DNA from: Siderastrea siderea
Taxonomy: Eukaryota; Cnidaria; Anthozoa; Scleractinia; Rhizangiidae
Direction of reading: 5' to 3'
Assembly: GCA_964030785.1 (NCBI GenBank)
Contig: OZ034977.1
Location: 28,558,652-28,622,651, forward strand
DNA: 64,000 bases
Shown: positions 42,710-54,635 of the stretch, piece after piece
Numbering within the stretch: position 1 is the stretch's first letter
How the letters are laid out: each line of letters starts with the position of its first letter
Translations under genes and position numbers: made by a program
Notes under the pieces: generated by a model
What the model was told of the DNA's origin: nothing
Seen by the model: only the letters and a program-made list of their open reading frames with translations
Databases searched by the model: none

Positions 42710-45165
42710 CAACATTAATTGACTTATTCATCGCAAACAATCCGGAGAGTATAGTACATTCTGGTGTATATCCACTCTCTATAAGTGATCATTACCTTAT
42801 TTATGCAGCCAGAAAAGTGGGTATCCCAAGAAAGAATCCTAGATATGTCGAGACCAGAAATTTCAAGCTGTTTAATGCTAATTCCTTTATATCAGACCTC
42901 ACAAATGCGAATTGGCCTCAAACTGACAACTCGATGAATATAAATGAATCCTGGGAAAATTGGAAGCGCGTTTTCTTACACATCGTCGATAAACATGCAC
43001 CAAAACGGGTCATAAGAGTACGCAACAAACCAACACCTTGGTTGGATTCCAACCTTAAACAGCAAATGATGACCAGAAATTCTCTGAAGCGAAGAGCGAT
43101 AAAAACGGGCTCAGAAAACTATTGGAATTGTTACAGAAACATGCGAAACAAAGTTAACTATGCTGTGAAGTGCGCTAAATCGAACTATTATCGCAAAGAA
43201 TTGCACTACAATCTTGGCGACCCCAAGAATACATGGAAAGTATTAAATGATCTAATGGGCAAAAAATCTGCAGTTACTGAAATTAGCGAACTTGTTACTT
43301 CGTCTTCGCAAAACGGCTTAAGCAATGCTAAAGATATCGCAGATCACTTTAATAAACATTTTACCCAGATTGGCCCAGATCTTGCAGCAAACGTTCCTAC
43401 ATCTACGACAAACCCTGAAGACTCGTTGAAGCGTCACTCGACCACTTTTCAGCTGAGTGAAATCAAGTCTTCCAGAGTTTTGAAACTGTTATTAAAACTT
43501 GATGTCTCCAAAGCAACAGGTCTCGATCAAATTTCGAACAAGATTCTTAAATTAGCTGGCCCGGTTATTTGTAATCAACTAACGGACTTGTTTAATCTAT
43601 CCGTTAAAGTGGAGTATTCCCAAATGATTGGAAACTAGCTAAAGTTTCCCCTATCCATAAAACCGGTGAACGTAACGATGCAAATAACTATAGACCAATA
43701 TCAGTCTTACCAATTATAGCTAGAATTTTTGAAAAACTTATTTACGAACAGCTATATGATTATTTATGTAAGAACGATATTTTAGATTCGCGACAATCAG
43801 GTTTTAGATCACTCCACTCGACTGTAACTGCACTACTCGACCTTACAAACCAATGGTGTTTCAATATAGACAGGGGCATGATTAGTGGAGTTGTATTTCT
43901 AGATCTCAAGAAGGCCTTTGATACGGTAAATCAAAGCCTTCTTTTGACAAAATTGAAACATGTTGGAGTGCGTGGACATTCGTTAGAGTGGTTCAATTCA
44001 TATCTAACAAATAGATATCAGTTCGTATACATCAACGGGATTCTCTCTGAACAAGACTTGATCAAATGTGGAGTCCCACAGGGGTCCATACTTGGACCAC
44101 TTCTATTTTTGATATACATTAATGATCTCAGCAACATTACCGATTTTGCTACTACAAGAATGTATGCAGATGACACTAATATGACCTTCACTGCTTGCAG
44201 TGTCGAAGGACTACGACATGAAATGAACGCAGACATCGAAAAACTCAAACAGTGGCTTTGCGCAAACAAACTCACTCTGAACATATTAAAAACCGAATAC
44301 ATGTTAATTGGTTCAAGACAAAGAATTGCGACAGTCACTGAAAGTCTTGATCTCTCTATAAACGGCATATCATTAAAAAAAGTTAATTGCAGTAAATGCC
44401 TAGGTGTAGAACTAGATGAATTTCTTTCATGGGATTCCCACATCACAAGTGTCTGTAAGAAGGTGTCATCGGGCATAGGTGTTATAAAAAAGATCAAGCC
44501 TTTTATTCCATCGCGCAGTTTAATAAACATTTACCAGTCAATCGTTGAACCATATTTCGACTATTGTAGTATTGTTTGGAATGGCATTAGTGAGGGCCTG
44601 GCCGAAAAACTCCAAAAGTTACAACATCGCGCAGCACGAATTATCACAGGCTCACATTACATGGCACCTACAAAAGACATGTTAGAAAAACTCGGATGGT
44701 CAAACCTTAAGGAGAGAAGAAATAAACAGAAAGCTCTGATGATGTTCAAAACTATTAACGGCATGACACCAGTTTACTTAAAGGATATGTTCTCAAAGAA
44801 CATTGGCACGTCATGTTATAACCTTCGAACATCAAGAGAAGACATCGCTTTACCGAGAGCCAGAACCGACTATTACAGAAACAGTTTCGCCTTCACAGGG
44901 GCGAAAATTTGGAATTCGCTTCCAAATGATCTGAAATGTGAACGGTCGCTCGAATCCTTTAAAAACAAGCTCAAATCTCTCAACCTCTGTATCGATTTTT
45001 AAATACATCTATATTTCCTATTTTCAAAAAAAAATTTGTAATACATGATACTTAAAGTTAGTTAGTTTAGAATTTTAAAACACTATTTGTAAATATTGCA
45101 CGGCTTTTGTGTAAACCAAAGATACTATTGTAATTTTGACAAAACCACCGTGGATAAATAAAGTT
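42710..45165 (+). pseudogene. LINE chain member 2: CR1/L2-like element with full RT
   Basis: Begins inside the endonuclease ([21 protein letters not shown]), continues through the linker to 43615, then needs a one-base shift (VKVEYSQ versus [13 protein letters not shown]) to enter the RT. RT blocks: YRPISVLPIIARIFEKLIY, QSGFRSLHST, VVFLDLKKAFDTV, GVPQGSILGPLLFLIYINDL, MYADD and NKLTLNILKTEYMLIGS, then the C-terminal FAFTGAKIWNSLP, stop at 45000-45002. The catalytic Asp residues are present. Tail ATAAATAAAGTTTTCTATC. Inactive as written because of 5-prime truncation and the frameshift, but otherwise young-looking. Confidence 0.85.
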
Positions 45166-45236
45166 TTCTATCTATCTATGTATCTCCCTCCCTCCCTCCA
45201 TCCATCCATCCATCCATCCATCCATCCATCCATCAA
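45166..45236. repeat. (CTAT)n-(CCCT)n-(CCAT)n array
   Basis: Tetranucleotide tail of LINE member 2, directly joined to the 5-prime-truncated member 3. Confidence 0.95.
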
Positions 45237-45890
45237 CCATGAGATTCTCCTGAAAAATTTAGAATATTTTGGTTTTGATTGTACAGCTATAGCGTTTTTT
45301 CATCCATATCTCTCCAATCGTAAACAACAATGCAATGCTGGATATATCTTGTGCAGTACCACAAGGTACAATTTTAGGCCCCCTCCTGCTTCTAATGTAT
45401 ATAAATGATTTGCCTAACTGCCTGGAGTCCTGCACCGCAAGAATTTATGCAGATGACGCTAGCCTAACGATATATGGTGTCCAATTTCATGACATTGAAG
45501 GTGTAATGAACACTGACCTTAGGCAGCTTTAAGCATGTGTTAACGTGGCTAATTGTGAACAAACTATTATTGAACATATTGAAATCCGAATTTATGATCA
45601 TTGGATCCAGGCAAGAAATTGCGTCAATAGAGGGTACTATTGATTTTCCTGTGAACGGAATTTCTTTAAGTAGAGTTGAACACACCAAATGTCTTGGTGT
45701 TCACACAGATGAAAATCTTACATGGGCTGAACATGTCAACAACCTAATAAAAAGGGTTGTGTGCAACATCACTGTTCTTCGGAAAATATCATCCGCCCTA
45801 ACTCTAGATAACAGACTTACTGTTTACAGATCAATCATTGAACCTTTTTTTAATTATTGTTTTCTTGTATGGGATAGGGACTTATAGTTA
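45237..45890 (+). pseudogene. LINE chain member 3: CR1/L2-like RT fragment
   Basis: Starts abruptly within the RT (EILLKNLEYFGFDCTAIAFF, YLSNRKQQCN). After a frameshift near 45330 come VPQGTILGPLL and IYADDAS; a stop at about 45530 is followed by LLLNILKSEFMIIGSRQ, KCLGVHTDENLTW and YRSIIEPFFNYCFLVWD. It ends there; the C-terminal part is missing. Its tail apparently survives at 48130-48210, beyond the inserted 2.1-kb repeat. Confidence 0.75.
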
Positions 45891-45966
45891 TGCATCAAAA
45901 ACAACAATTATGTAAACTATGTAAACAATTCGCTTTTATTCTGTTAACGTGTAGTGTACACTTTTA

Positions 45967-48107
45967 TAGCGGAGCCTGCGGGCAAAGCCCGCCAGCGGAG
46001 CTCCATTGCTAAGGAAATTTGGTAACCTATCAAGCCGAGAAATTTTGGTTGTGACGTAATAGTCACGTGACCGTCCGTCCGTACGTCCGTACATCCGTAC
46101 ATCCGTACGTCCGTCCGTCCGTCCGTCCGCAAGACTCTGGGAGGGGGAGGGGAGTGCCAACTCAACCCGACGGGGATAGAGAATGCCATCTTTTCTTGGC
46201 GGGAAATCGTGCGGTGCTTTTGGGCAACCCGCGTTTCTCTTGGCGGGAAATCGCATGACCATCGTCGCTTTTGAAAAAGAGGTTTTTTTAAGAGCTTAAT
46301 AAGCTTCTTAAGCGGATTTAACGATTGTTCGAGAGTACTGAAGTTTTATACTTGACAAAAAAAACATCTAATATCTATAAATGGAAAGAAAAAGTTCAAA
46401 AGAATACTGGTAGAAGGCGAAAAGTTCAAGTTACGAAAGCTGCCTTCAAAGGACTTCATGGCTTTGTTTTCTTCACGGCGGAGAGTTTGCCCTGTTCTGA
46501 AACACAACCGAGTAAGTGAAGTTTTTAAAGGGTCTAAGGTACATGATTTCGAGTATTACGGTGAAAGAAATTACGTTTTGAAATGGAAATTTGATTTATG
46601 CCATTAGAAATGTGTCATTTACTTTTGACTTTAAACAATTATTAGAAAACGGGCTCAGATTTGTGACAGATTCTTGAATATTTTGCCATGCTCAGCCGAT
46701 TTCACTAGTGTGGACTGACCTACGATTTTGGAACTGTAACGCGAATTGCATTTAAGTATAAACTTGCGGGTTTTCGAATAAATTTTTTTCAAAAATGATT
46801 TCTCTGTCCATTATTGTGTGTTTGTTTATTCATAACAGTAGGTCTAAGCACAGTCGCAAGACAACTGCACAAGCTTTGCTTTCAATTTTGACTGTCCGGT
46901 CCATCTCTTTGTGCAACTGTCGATTTTCTTGTCCTAGAAGTTTTCAATAGTAATAATCTTTTGAGCGAAGCAGTTGTCGGTTTAAAGCTATTTTATTCCA
47001 AAAGCTTGCGAAAACAGTTTTGTGCGTTCCTCAAAGCGCCTAACTTTATATAGGCTTACTTCGCATCCGCAAAACTTATGCCGGCATAATTTAATTAAAG
47101 TGTGTTTGGTGTTTCTTTGTTTTGAATCTTCATGGTCTCTAGTTAGAGAACGAAATATAACAGTTATTTGAAAAACTATAAGCGAAGCAGTTGTCGGTTT
47201 AAACCTATTACATCCGAAAAGCTTCCAAAAACAGTTCTGTGCATTTTTAAAAGCGCTCTAATTTCAGACAATTTGCAACCGCAAAACTTATGCCACAGAG
47301 TTAAGAATGTTTGGACGGTGTTTGTTTGTTTGTTTTCAATCTCGATGGTCTCAAGTTAGAGAACGAAATATAAAGGTTACTTAAATAACTATAAGCGAAG
47401 CAGTTTTGAGTTTAAACCTATTTTATCCGGTAAGTAATGTGTGTTCCTCAAAGTGCTTGAATTTTTTCGCGGCTGCTAAAACCTACGCGACATTTCTTCG
47501 ATAAGTTTATTACAAGTGCTTCGAAGCTCCCCAGATCCTTTCTTTCGGGTAATCCCAGTAAAATGCCGGTGAAATGTCAGTATAAATTTTTGACCAGAGT
47601 AATATTTTTACTTAGTGGCAGTTCATGTTAGTTGTTAACATCCGAACGCGATGAAGATAACCCATTTAAACAGTCGAATAATTTTTATTTTGTTTTTGTA
47701 AATGAGCGCCGTTTCAAGTTCATTCAAGCGAACAGCCAATAATCCAAGGAGAATTGACAAGCCTTGACAGTTAATGACAGGACATGGAAACATTACAAAC
47801 ACCAAGCAACACGGTTCGTGAGTAAAATGTGTTCAGTTTGATGCCCGAAAAAAAAATAATCAAGCTGTGCTCAGCCTCTAGAATGACCTTTCAAGCTTGG
47901 TTTTACAGAACAGATCCCCAAAATATTAGAGGACAATTCGGAACACTTTCAGGCTTTTTGAGAAACACTTTTCGAAAGCGAACGAGCCAAAAAAAGCCCC
48001 CCCGAAATATATTTCAGACCGAAAAGTTTCAGGACTATTTTTGAGAAACGAACACCAGTTTATTCCTTCGCGGCTCCGCTTTTAGGCTTGGCTAAATCTA
48101 TATATTA
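45967..48107. mobile_element. 2.1-kb non-coding repeat family, copy B
   Basis: Same orientation as copy A (13350-15408), about 90% alike by eye, with the same start (TAGCGGAGCCTGCGGGC), end (CTAAATCTATATAT) and three AAGCGAAGCAGTT blocks (about 46964, 47180, 47393). The (CCGT)n tract is longer here (to about 46130). It lies between the body and tail of LINE member 3. AATTATGTAAA occurs at about 45907 and 48167, possibly a target duplication around a slightly larger unit. Confidence 0.7.
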
Positions 48108-48129
48108 ATGACTATTTGTACGCCTCGCG

Positions 48130-48252
48130 GCTTTTAGGCAGAACAGATTTTCTATGTTAATAACATAATTATGTAAATTTGATAAAATTACCGTGATTAA
48201 ATAAAGTTTTCTATCCTATTCTATTCTCTTCTCTTCTATTCTATTCTATTCA
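48130..48252 (+). pseudogene. Tail of LINE member 3 plus pentanucleotide tract
   Basis: TTGATAAAATTACCGTGATT, then AAATAAAGTTTTCTATCC matches the 3-prime ends of LINE members 1 and 2 and is followed by an irregular (CTATT)n/(CTCTT)n tract. Confidence 0.65.
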
Positions 48253-48257
48253 TCCAT

Positions 48258-48299
48258 GTATATTTTAATTTGATAAAATTCCGTGGGAAAATAAAAGAT

Positions 48300-48300
<1 letters not shown>
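48258..48300 (+). pseudogene. LINE chain member 4: tail only
   Basis: ATTTTAATTTGATAAAATTC, then CGTGGGAAAATAAAAG and TTCTATC: just the last ~40 bp of the same 3-prime UTR as member 1, running into the next array. An extreme 5-prime truncation. Confidence 0.65.
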
Positions 48301-48373
<73 letters not shown>

Positions 48374-48448
48374 CGTCCATCTGTCCGTCCGTCTGTCTGT
48401 CTGTCTGTCTGTTTCTATTCAAATAAAAGTGAATCAATCACTCACTCC

Positions 48449-48492
<44 letters not shown>

Positions 48493-48535
48493 ATCCATCT
48501 ATCTATCGATCGATCTATCTATCTATCTTTCTATC
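48298..48535. repeat. (CTAT)n and (CTGT)n arrays
   Basis: CTAT units to about 48372, then CCGT/CTGT units, a 30-bp unique spacer, more CTGT, then CTAT to 48530. Confidence 0.95.
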
Positions 48536-49215
48536 CGAAAAGCCTTGCGGATATACTAGTTTGTGCGGAAATTAAGAACGAAGTAGTTTATAAGGATTGT
48601 CATAATTATATTGTCATGATTATATCACTGAGGACACGAAGTTTAATTCTAAGGGTTATCGGTTAGGAATATGTTATTAATTACGAACTAAATTGTAACT
48701 TTAAAAATGTTGTATATCTCTTGTCATGTAAGCGGTGTGGAATGCAATACGTAGGCTCGACTACTAACAAGTTTAGAACTAGGTTTAAAAACCATAAGAG
48801 CAAAGTTAACTGATGCGATGAGGAATCTTTCTTTGGAGGCCAGATCTAAATAGGATCTTGTGTACCAACACTTTTTTGGCTTGGACAACACAGCGGTTAT
48901 ATAATGTAGAGATTAAAATCAGTGACAAAGGCACAAACGAGGTTTAACTTAAAGAAACGGACGCGCAATGGGTCTGTCCACTAAGATCACGTAGCTCATT
49001 GAGTCTTGTGGACGATATTTTTGTCAGAAGGAAAAGAAGGTGACTCCATTCTCTGATATTTCTTGTGCGCTCTACTGTATTTGAGAGCATGGCACGTGTA
49101 CATGACCGCTAGAACCGTTAGCTTCTTATGCGAGATTGTACGCTATTATTCTGTGACCCTGTTGTTTTTCGTCAGCTGCCCTGAAGAAGGTTTTTTAAAT
49201 AAAACCGAAATATTG
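48536..49215 (+). pseudogene. Penelope-like element, GIY-YIG part and 3-prime end
   Basis: After [11 protein letters not shown] and several stops, a frame at about 48690 reads ELNCNFKNVVYLLSCKRC, then GMQYVGSTTNKFRTRFKNH, the GIY-YIG endonuclease motif at the C-terminus of Penelope-like polyproteins. Stops follow soon after. The terminus CTGAAGAAGG...AAATAAAACCGAAATATTGG is at 49181-49216. This fits as the continuation of the RT fragment that breaks at 41945. Confidence 0.65.
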
Positions 49216-49844
49216 GGACAGTTTTGTTTCCAGTCAGTGTTGAGTGTAAATCATCATTGTTTAGATATATATTTCCGCCCTTTTTTGATACCCGCACCCG
49301 CACCCGCGACAACGACTTTCACTACCTACCAGCGACCCGTGACAGTTAGCTTTAGTCATAGCAGAGAAGCTTAAGGAACAACATGTACTTCTTTTCGTAG
49401 TGTAATCTCCAAAATTTTATCACAAAGTTCGCCTTTGAAGATAGTTCATTGTTACCTAAAGGCAATTCTCAGTTGTCACGTCAAACGAATGAGGAAAAGA
49501 AGGCTTAATGATTAGTGTCCAAATTTCCCCCCCCCCCAAAAAAAAAAAATCTGACAACGTTCAAGGATTGGAATTATCACAAGAACTTTAACAGTCCTCA
49601 TTCCACAGGTAGCCCAAGCTCACTATCTTAGGCTTTCAAACACAGCAATCCAACCCTCTTGTCGACGATTATAAGAGTTTGTATGGGAAATCTTACTCGC
49701 ACTTCTAAAACCGAAACACAAATCGTCTACAAAACTCACCGTCCTCGTTTACTTGTAGTTTCCTAGTATATCCCCCTGCCCCACCTTTTTCATTAAGGGT
49801 ATTTTCCGAGCGGGTCCACTTATCAGCCCCAGCAGTACACGAAT
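49216..49844. other. Non-coding, nothing recognised
   Basis: A poly-C/poly-A run at about 49527-49550; nothing else recognised. Confidence 0.4.
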
Positions 49845-49966
49845 ATTTAACAATTATCCTGCGAAATCGCGCGGAATATCACCTGATACTTAGCCGACGA
49901 GGCCGTAGGCCGAGTTGGCTAAATCAGGGGATATTCCGCAAGATTGAGCAGGATAATTGTTTTATT
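49845..49966. repeat. Palindromic MITE
   Basis: AACAATTATCCTGCG...GGAATATC..CTGAT...TTAGCC, a GAGGCCGTAGGCC centre, then the inverted copy ending GCAGGATAATTGTT. Arms about 55 bp. Confidence 0.7.
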
Positions 49967-49967
49967 A

Positions 49968-50585
49968 TTCAACAAATTCCCATCGACTACCATTTTCAGA
50001 ACGAGAAAAACTACGGCTCTATGATAAAAACGCTAAAAGCTAGCAACACATAAAGCTTAACTTAAAATCAAAACAGAACTTCAAGAAATCGAAGTTTACT
50101 ACCGTTCACTTAAAGACTTATTTACAAACTCATGTTTGGAAATGACAAGGCAAAGTAAAAAAATATTGCTACCTTACCGAGAATAAGTCCTCTCCCTGTG
50201 AATTAAAATCTTTTCAACTTTAGTCTTTACAACTTTCCGTGAGCAAGTGTGCTGCGTCTTTCGCAATAGCATTTTCTTGGTTGAGTTCTCACTATGAAAA
50301 TTCCAAGTCAACCGCTGGATATCTTTGTAAGCTGAAGCACATACTTGTTGACATTTTGAGAGTAGTTAATCGTGGAAAGTTTCTTCCAGAGTTAAAATTT
50401 ACGGAGAACACTGCTAAAACTGCCTCGCTTTTCAAAATGGCCGCCAAACTAGCAATGAAAGAAAATCTGCAGTGCACTTCCAAATATGGTCATTTACGTA
50501 TATCGCAGGATATCTGTCATGTAGGATGACAGATATTGAGGGCTTTCTTACCATATATGGGCATAGTGACAATTTGTTGAATAAT
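49968..50585. mobile_element. Putative TIR element
   Basis: TTATTATTCAACAAATT at the left and, inverted, at the right (AATTTGTTGAATAATAA) enclose 0.6 kb. A 96-codon plus frame at 50239-50529 (MSKCAASFAIAFSWLSSHYE...) lies inside but shows no known domain. The left end abuts the palindromic MITE. Confidence 0.45.
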
Positions 50586-51215
50586 AAAAATGCGCTTAAT
50601 GTAAAATAAAGTTGTCTTTTAACTCACCTTTGGCTCATTCATGCGTTTCCCAGTGTTTTTACAGCGGTTTAGGCCTCGAAGGATCAATAAAATACCTCTC
50701 TCAGCGAGTTGCTTTTCCACCTTGAGAAACCAAGACAGAAGCGAAGGTTGGAAGCCGTCTCCTGACCGTTGACGGTTTGGGGGACGATAAATCCCGTTGA
50801 AAGTGCGCCACGGCGAAAATTCCACCAGCGACAGATTTGTAGATAAACAACGACCTTTCTACGTCGTTTACATTGCCGAATTCCTATTTTGAGAGACGTA
50901 AATAGCCAATTTACTGAGCAGTCCTACTTCATGACTACGCGCGGACCGGGCTGCCCTGTAACGGCCTCCAACCGTCAAGTGGCAAATTCAAACCAACGCG
51001 GGGCAGGCACAGTGAAATTTTACCAACCGACAAACGTCAATTTGAAGCCTAAGTGAACTGGGCACAGTAAGATTTGTCGCTTCTCAAATTGCAGCTCCAG
51101 GAGTTTTAAAATAGAGTCTGTCTTTTTGTCCAGGGTAGAGGGTAGAGGGTTTCATGTCGAGGGCGAGGGTACCATGTAACGAGGGTAACGAAAAATTAAA
51201 CCGAATTTAACTAAC
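50586..51215. other. Non-coding, nothing recognised
   Basis: A short GGTAGAGGGT/GAGGGCGAGGGTA tandem tract near 51130-51190; otherwise nothing recognised. Confidence 0.4.
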
Positions 51216-53450
51216 ATAATTAAGAGCCAGTGTCTGTAAATATCGAAAACCCGGCGCCAGTTGTGAAATTTTCGATTTCTTCATATTTTGCCTAAATAAA
51301 CCCTTTAGTGAGTTATTTTCGAAAATACAATTAAAAGTTCCTAAAGCGCTTTAGTTTTTTCAAAATCGAGGAAAGTCTGAAAATCGCCATTTTGGCTTCC
51401 CGCCGCCATCAAAAAAAGGGTAAAATGGTGCATTTTCTATTCGCTCGTACAGCTAAACGCGGTAATGTTTACCGATGTACTTTAAACAAATCATAACACC
51501 ATTCCTGCTCTTTCCAAAACTGTAGTTTATTTTTGAAAAGCTTTTAAATTTTATATCTTTGTAGCTGTTTAATCTACCCCGCTCTAAGCGCTTCAGCGGA
51601 TAAGCAAATTTTAGCTAATTTGTAAACCATAGAAAGCCCACTGGTACATTGAATTTCAAGCCGAAACTACAATGGTCGTTAAGCTTATACTTCATATTAT
51701 GCTCTGTGAAAATTTCTTCCGCGGCCCGACAAAAGTGTCCCGTTGAGAGACGGAAACGATGAGTCAATTTTGGCAACGCGACCAATTTGTACTGCAAACA
51801 AACGTCACTATAAATAAACCCAACATCAATCAAAAATCAGCTCAGAAAACCTTCTACAGTTCAATATCAGAAATCATACACATTGTAACTTAAAATACTT
51901 TTTATTTTGATGAAAAAACATCCTACCTTTGGGTATTCGTCGTAAAATAGATGCTAAAAGAAGAAGCTTTGATTCTAGCTTTCGTTATCCGACACCGAAT
52001 AAATTACATCTCAACCACAGGTCGAAAAGTCAATGCAATCATCTGTTCGTCACACAAGGGTCGTATTTGAGTATTTCCCTCCTTGTACTGCAAAATAACA
52101 TGTTTTATAGCAAGGAAATTAACTTATTATCTTGAAAAGTTAACATTCGTGGTACTTTAAGCGTTCTTAAAAACAAACATCTGTTTCCACTCGCTTACAT
52201 TTGCGTGACAAGAATTCGCTTGCTGCTAAAGCGGCAAACTGTATCGAAAAGATAAAATGCAGTTTTCAATAGATTAAAACTGCTCATCGCAGGCAATATA
52301 TTGCAGAATTTGCGTTGAATAGTTACTGGCAGCGAGGAGGACTTAAAGTCCTAAAAATAAAACAGTGACAGACTAGTGAAAGCCAGTCATTTGAAATTAA
52401 TTTCCAGCCAGTCTGTCCAACTGAAATACCCTTATTCTGAGAAAACACAACAAAGTCTAACATGGTTAAACTTACCAAGGTGGTTGAAGGATGATCAACT
52501 TGACTGTTAGTATTCTGGTAAAATAATAGGAATGTGTTTCTTGCCGAGCTAGTACTAAAAGCTTTAAGACGGCCATGTCAAAGAGCCTGTCGTGACAAAA
52601 TTTGTTTTAGCGTGATTGCGGATTGGGGCGAACGCCGGGGAGTGGGTGGGGGTAAGGGGAAGGTAGGGCTTTCGGAGAGAAAAATATGCAGGTGTTACAC
52701 TAAAGGCCACATTACTGAAATGATACGAATAAAGAAAGTTACAATGCACATTGATATTTTTGTCTGTATTCCCGTTGTTATTTTTATAATAACGTTAATC
52801 GACAATGATCCCTTAACCTGTCCAGTGATATAAACAAATTCATATTTTAAAAAAGCTATTTGTATACATATACTCTGCGACTAATTGTTTTACTGTAACC
52901 TGAATCGAAAGTAAGAAATAATGTGTATAAAGTCATTTCTCTTTCGTAAAACCCTTCCTGCTTGCGGTAATATTTGTTTTTCGGCCCACGGCACGAGCCA
53001 GTTACAAATCAATCTTGCAGTATTATTGTGTGGTCTTTTTAAATTTACTCCACAGAGCAACTACAACAATCTACTAATTCTTAAAGAAGAGAAATGTAGG
53101 GTACATTCCTCCGTACTGGCGGGGTTGGTACTTGAAGTTCCAAGGCAACCCCACAGTTAACTTTTATATTTCCTTGCTTTTGATTAAGGCACACAGATCG
53201 TACTGATCGACAACAATAGTGTGGGGGATATGACGGAAGGTGTCTCTGGCTGTAGAGTAGTTAACTTGCTCTTCTACCGCGAGCACATCTTGCTCCGTCA
53301 CCTGCACTTCTTGCTGACAACCTTTCGCTGCCAAACGAGAGAAGAAGGATGAAATTTGCTGGGCGGATAGAATTTCCGTTACGGCAAGCAGCTTGTCACC
53401 ATTTGGACCGCGAGCTCGAAGCATTTCTTTGGCGCAACATCGGGGTTTAC
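51216..53450. repeat. Large palindrome 2, left arm
   Basis: Inverted, roughly 95% alike by eye, to 54318-56975. Paired landmarks: GAGCCAGTGTCTGTAAATAT (51221) with its inverse near 56940; AAATCGCCATTTTGGCTTCC (51381) with 56774; CCGGGGAGTGGGTGGG (52634) with 55527. Small frames present in both arms are identical because the DNA is. The inner end contains the 3-prime part of the pseudogene at 53164-54310. Confidence 0.85.
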
Positions 53451-54310
53451 TTTCTTCCCGGTGCCAGTTAAGACTTCTGCGCGTCCCTAAATCTTTCAGC
53501 CTCAGGCCCAGTCGTCCTTGTAGCCTTGGTCGTTGTCGGCTGACACATACGAGGCTGGGACTTGTAACGAAGGCACAAGGCCTGTACCTTCCTGAAGGTG
53601 AGAGGCGTACTCCTGTTTTGCAAGGTCTAAGATGCAATACTTTTCAGGGGACAGCTCGCAGGCTTCCAGGGAAAGGTACCGTTCAATAGTAGAGTCGTTG
53701 GAACACGCGTACACAGCCCTCTTGTGGACACGAGAAGAAATCTCCAGTACTGGGCAAAGCAGGAGCCCTACGAACTTGAGGAACATCGATTGTTTCTGTC
53801 TTGCCTAGGCTGCTGACATTGGATATCGTTTTAAAATGACCGTTTGAAAACGGAGCAGAGAACCAACTTTAGTTTACATCTGAGATAAAATAACAACTTT
53901 GGATTAAATTACTATATCAATGGTAAAGAATAAGTAATTTAAATAACAGAGTGCGAAAATTGAAATGTCATTGGAGTGCCATCCAAGGCCCCTTCCCTTG
54001 TACACCCTAGGGTAAAACGTTGCTTGACTTTGAATTTATAAAGACGTTTCTGTATGAAATTTCACCTCAAAATTCGTTTTCTCGTAAATAAAACAGTTAT
54101 AGAGCCCTTTAATACCAACATACTACCTTTTTAAAATCATAAAATAACAAACATAAAGCGACTGACCTGTATTTTTGTCCACCACAAATCGCTTTCCTGA
54201 AACAATGCCATACGCTCGCCATACCACATTTAGTTCCCCATCGCCAAACTCGAAACTGTGCAATTGATTATTCCAAGGAAGAATAAATTCAAAGTCAGGC
54301 AATGTTTTAC
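53164..54310 (-). pseudogene. Decayed C2H2/FSRLAAK gene fragment
   Basis: On the minus strand, 54310-54170 reads LPDFEFILPWNNQLHSFEFG then VVWRAYGIVSGKRF, with a GTCAGT donor. After an AG at about 53810 comes a zinc-finger-like FFSCPQEGCVRVFQR, then in another frame YLSLEACELSPEKYCILDLA and KQEYASHLQEGTG. A deletion with a frameshift follows near 53480. Then ARGPNGDKLLAVTEILSAQQ, ISSFFSRLAAK and TIVVDQYDLCAL lead to a stop at 53164. I recall this order (single zinc finger, YASxL.EG.G, FxxGxxTGKKxxP, ARGPNG, FFSRLAAK) from a large family of uncharacterised coral proteins; function unknown. At least two frameshifts and missing codons make this copy dead. Confidence 0.65.
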
Positions 54311-54317
54311 CTACGTC

Positions 54318-54628
54318 TTACCTAAAAGCCAAGTTTGACATCGGTCAAGGCACCGGGAAGAAACTAGACCCCGATGTTGTCACCAAAGGCATGCGTCGAG
54401 CTCGAGGGCCCAAATGGTGAGAGGTTGTTTGCCCAGCAAATTTCATCCTTCTTCTCTCGCTTGGCAGCGAAAGCGTGTCAGCAAAAGCTGTAGGAGACGG
54501 AGCAAGATGTGCTTGCCGTAGAAGAGCAAGTGGACTTCTCTACAGCCAGAGACACCGTGCTTTCCTCCCCTCATATCACCCACCTTATTGTTGTCGATCA
54601 GTACGATCTGTGTGCCTTAGTTTAAAGC
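54318..54628 (+). pseudogene. Inverted second copy of the FSRLAAK gene end
   Basis: YLKAKFDIGQGTGKKLDPD and GMRRARGPKW, a stop, then in another frame FAQQISSFFSRLAAKACQQ, a stop, ETEQDVLAVEEQVDFSTARD and VVDQYDLCALV. It mirrors the 3-prime part of 53164-53450 but keeps codons (KAKFDIGQ) that the other copy lost, so the two decayed separately after duplication. Confidence 0.65.
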
Positions 54629-54635
54629 AGGAAAT

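Noticed and set aside
44018..44530. 170-codon minus-strand frame
   Set aside because: Antisense of the LINE RT core.
53393..53689. 98-codon plus-strand frame
   Set aside because: Antisense of the decayed zinc-finger gene.
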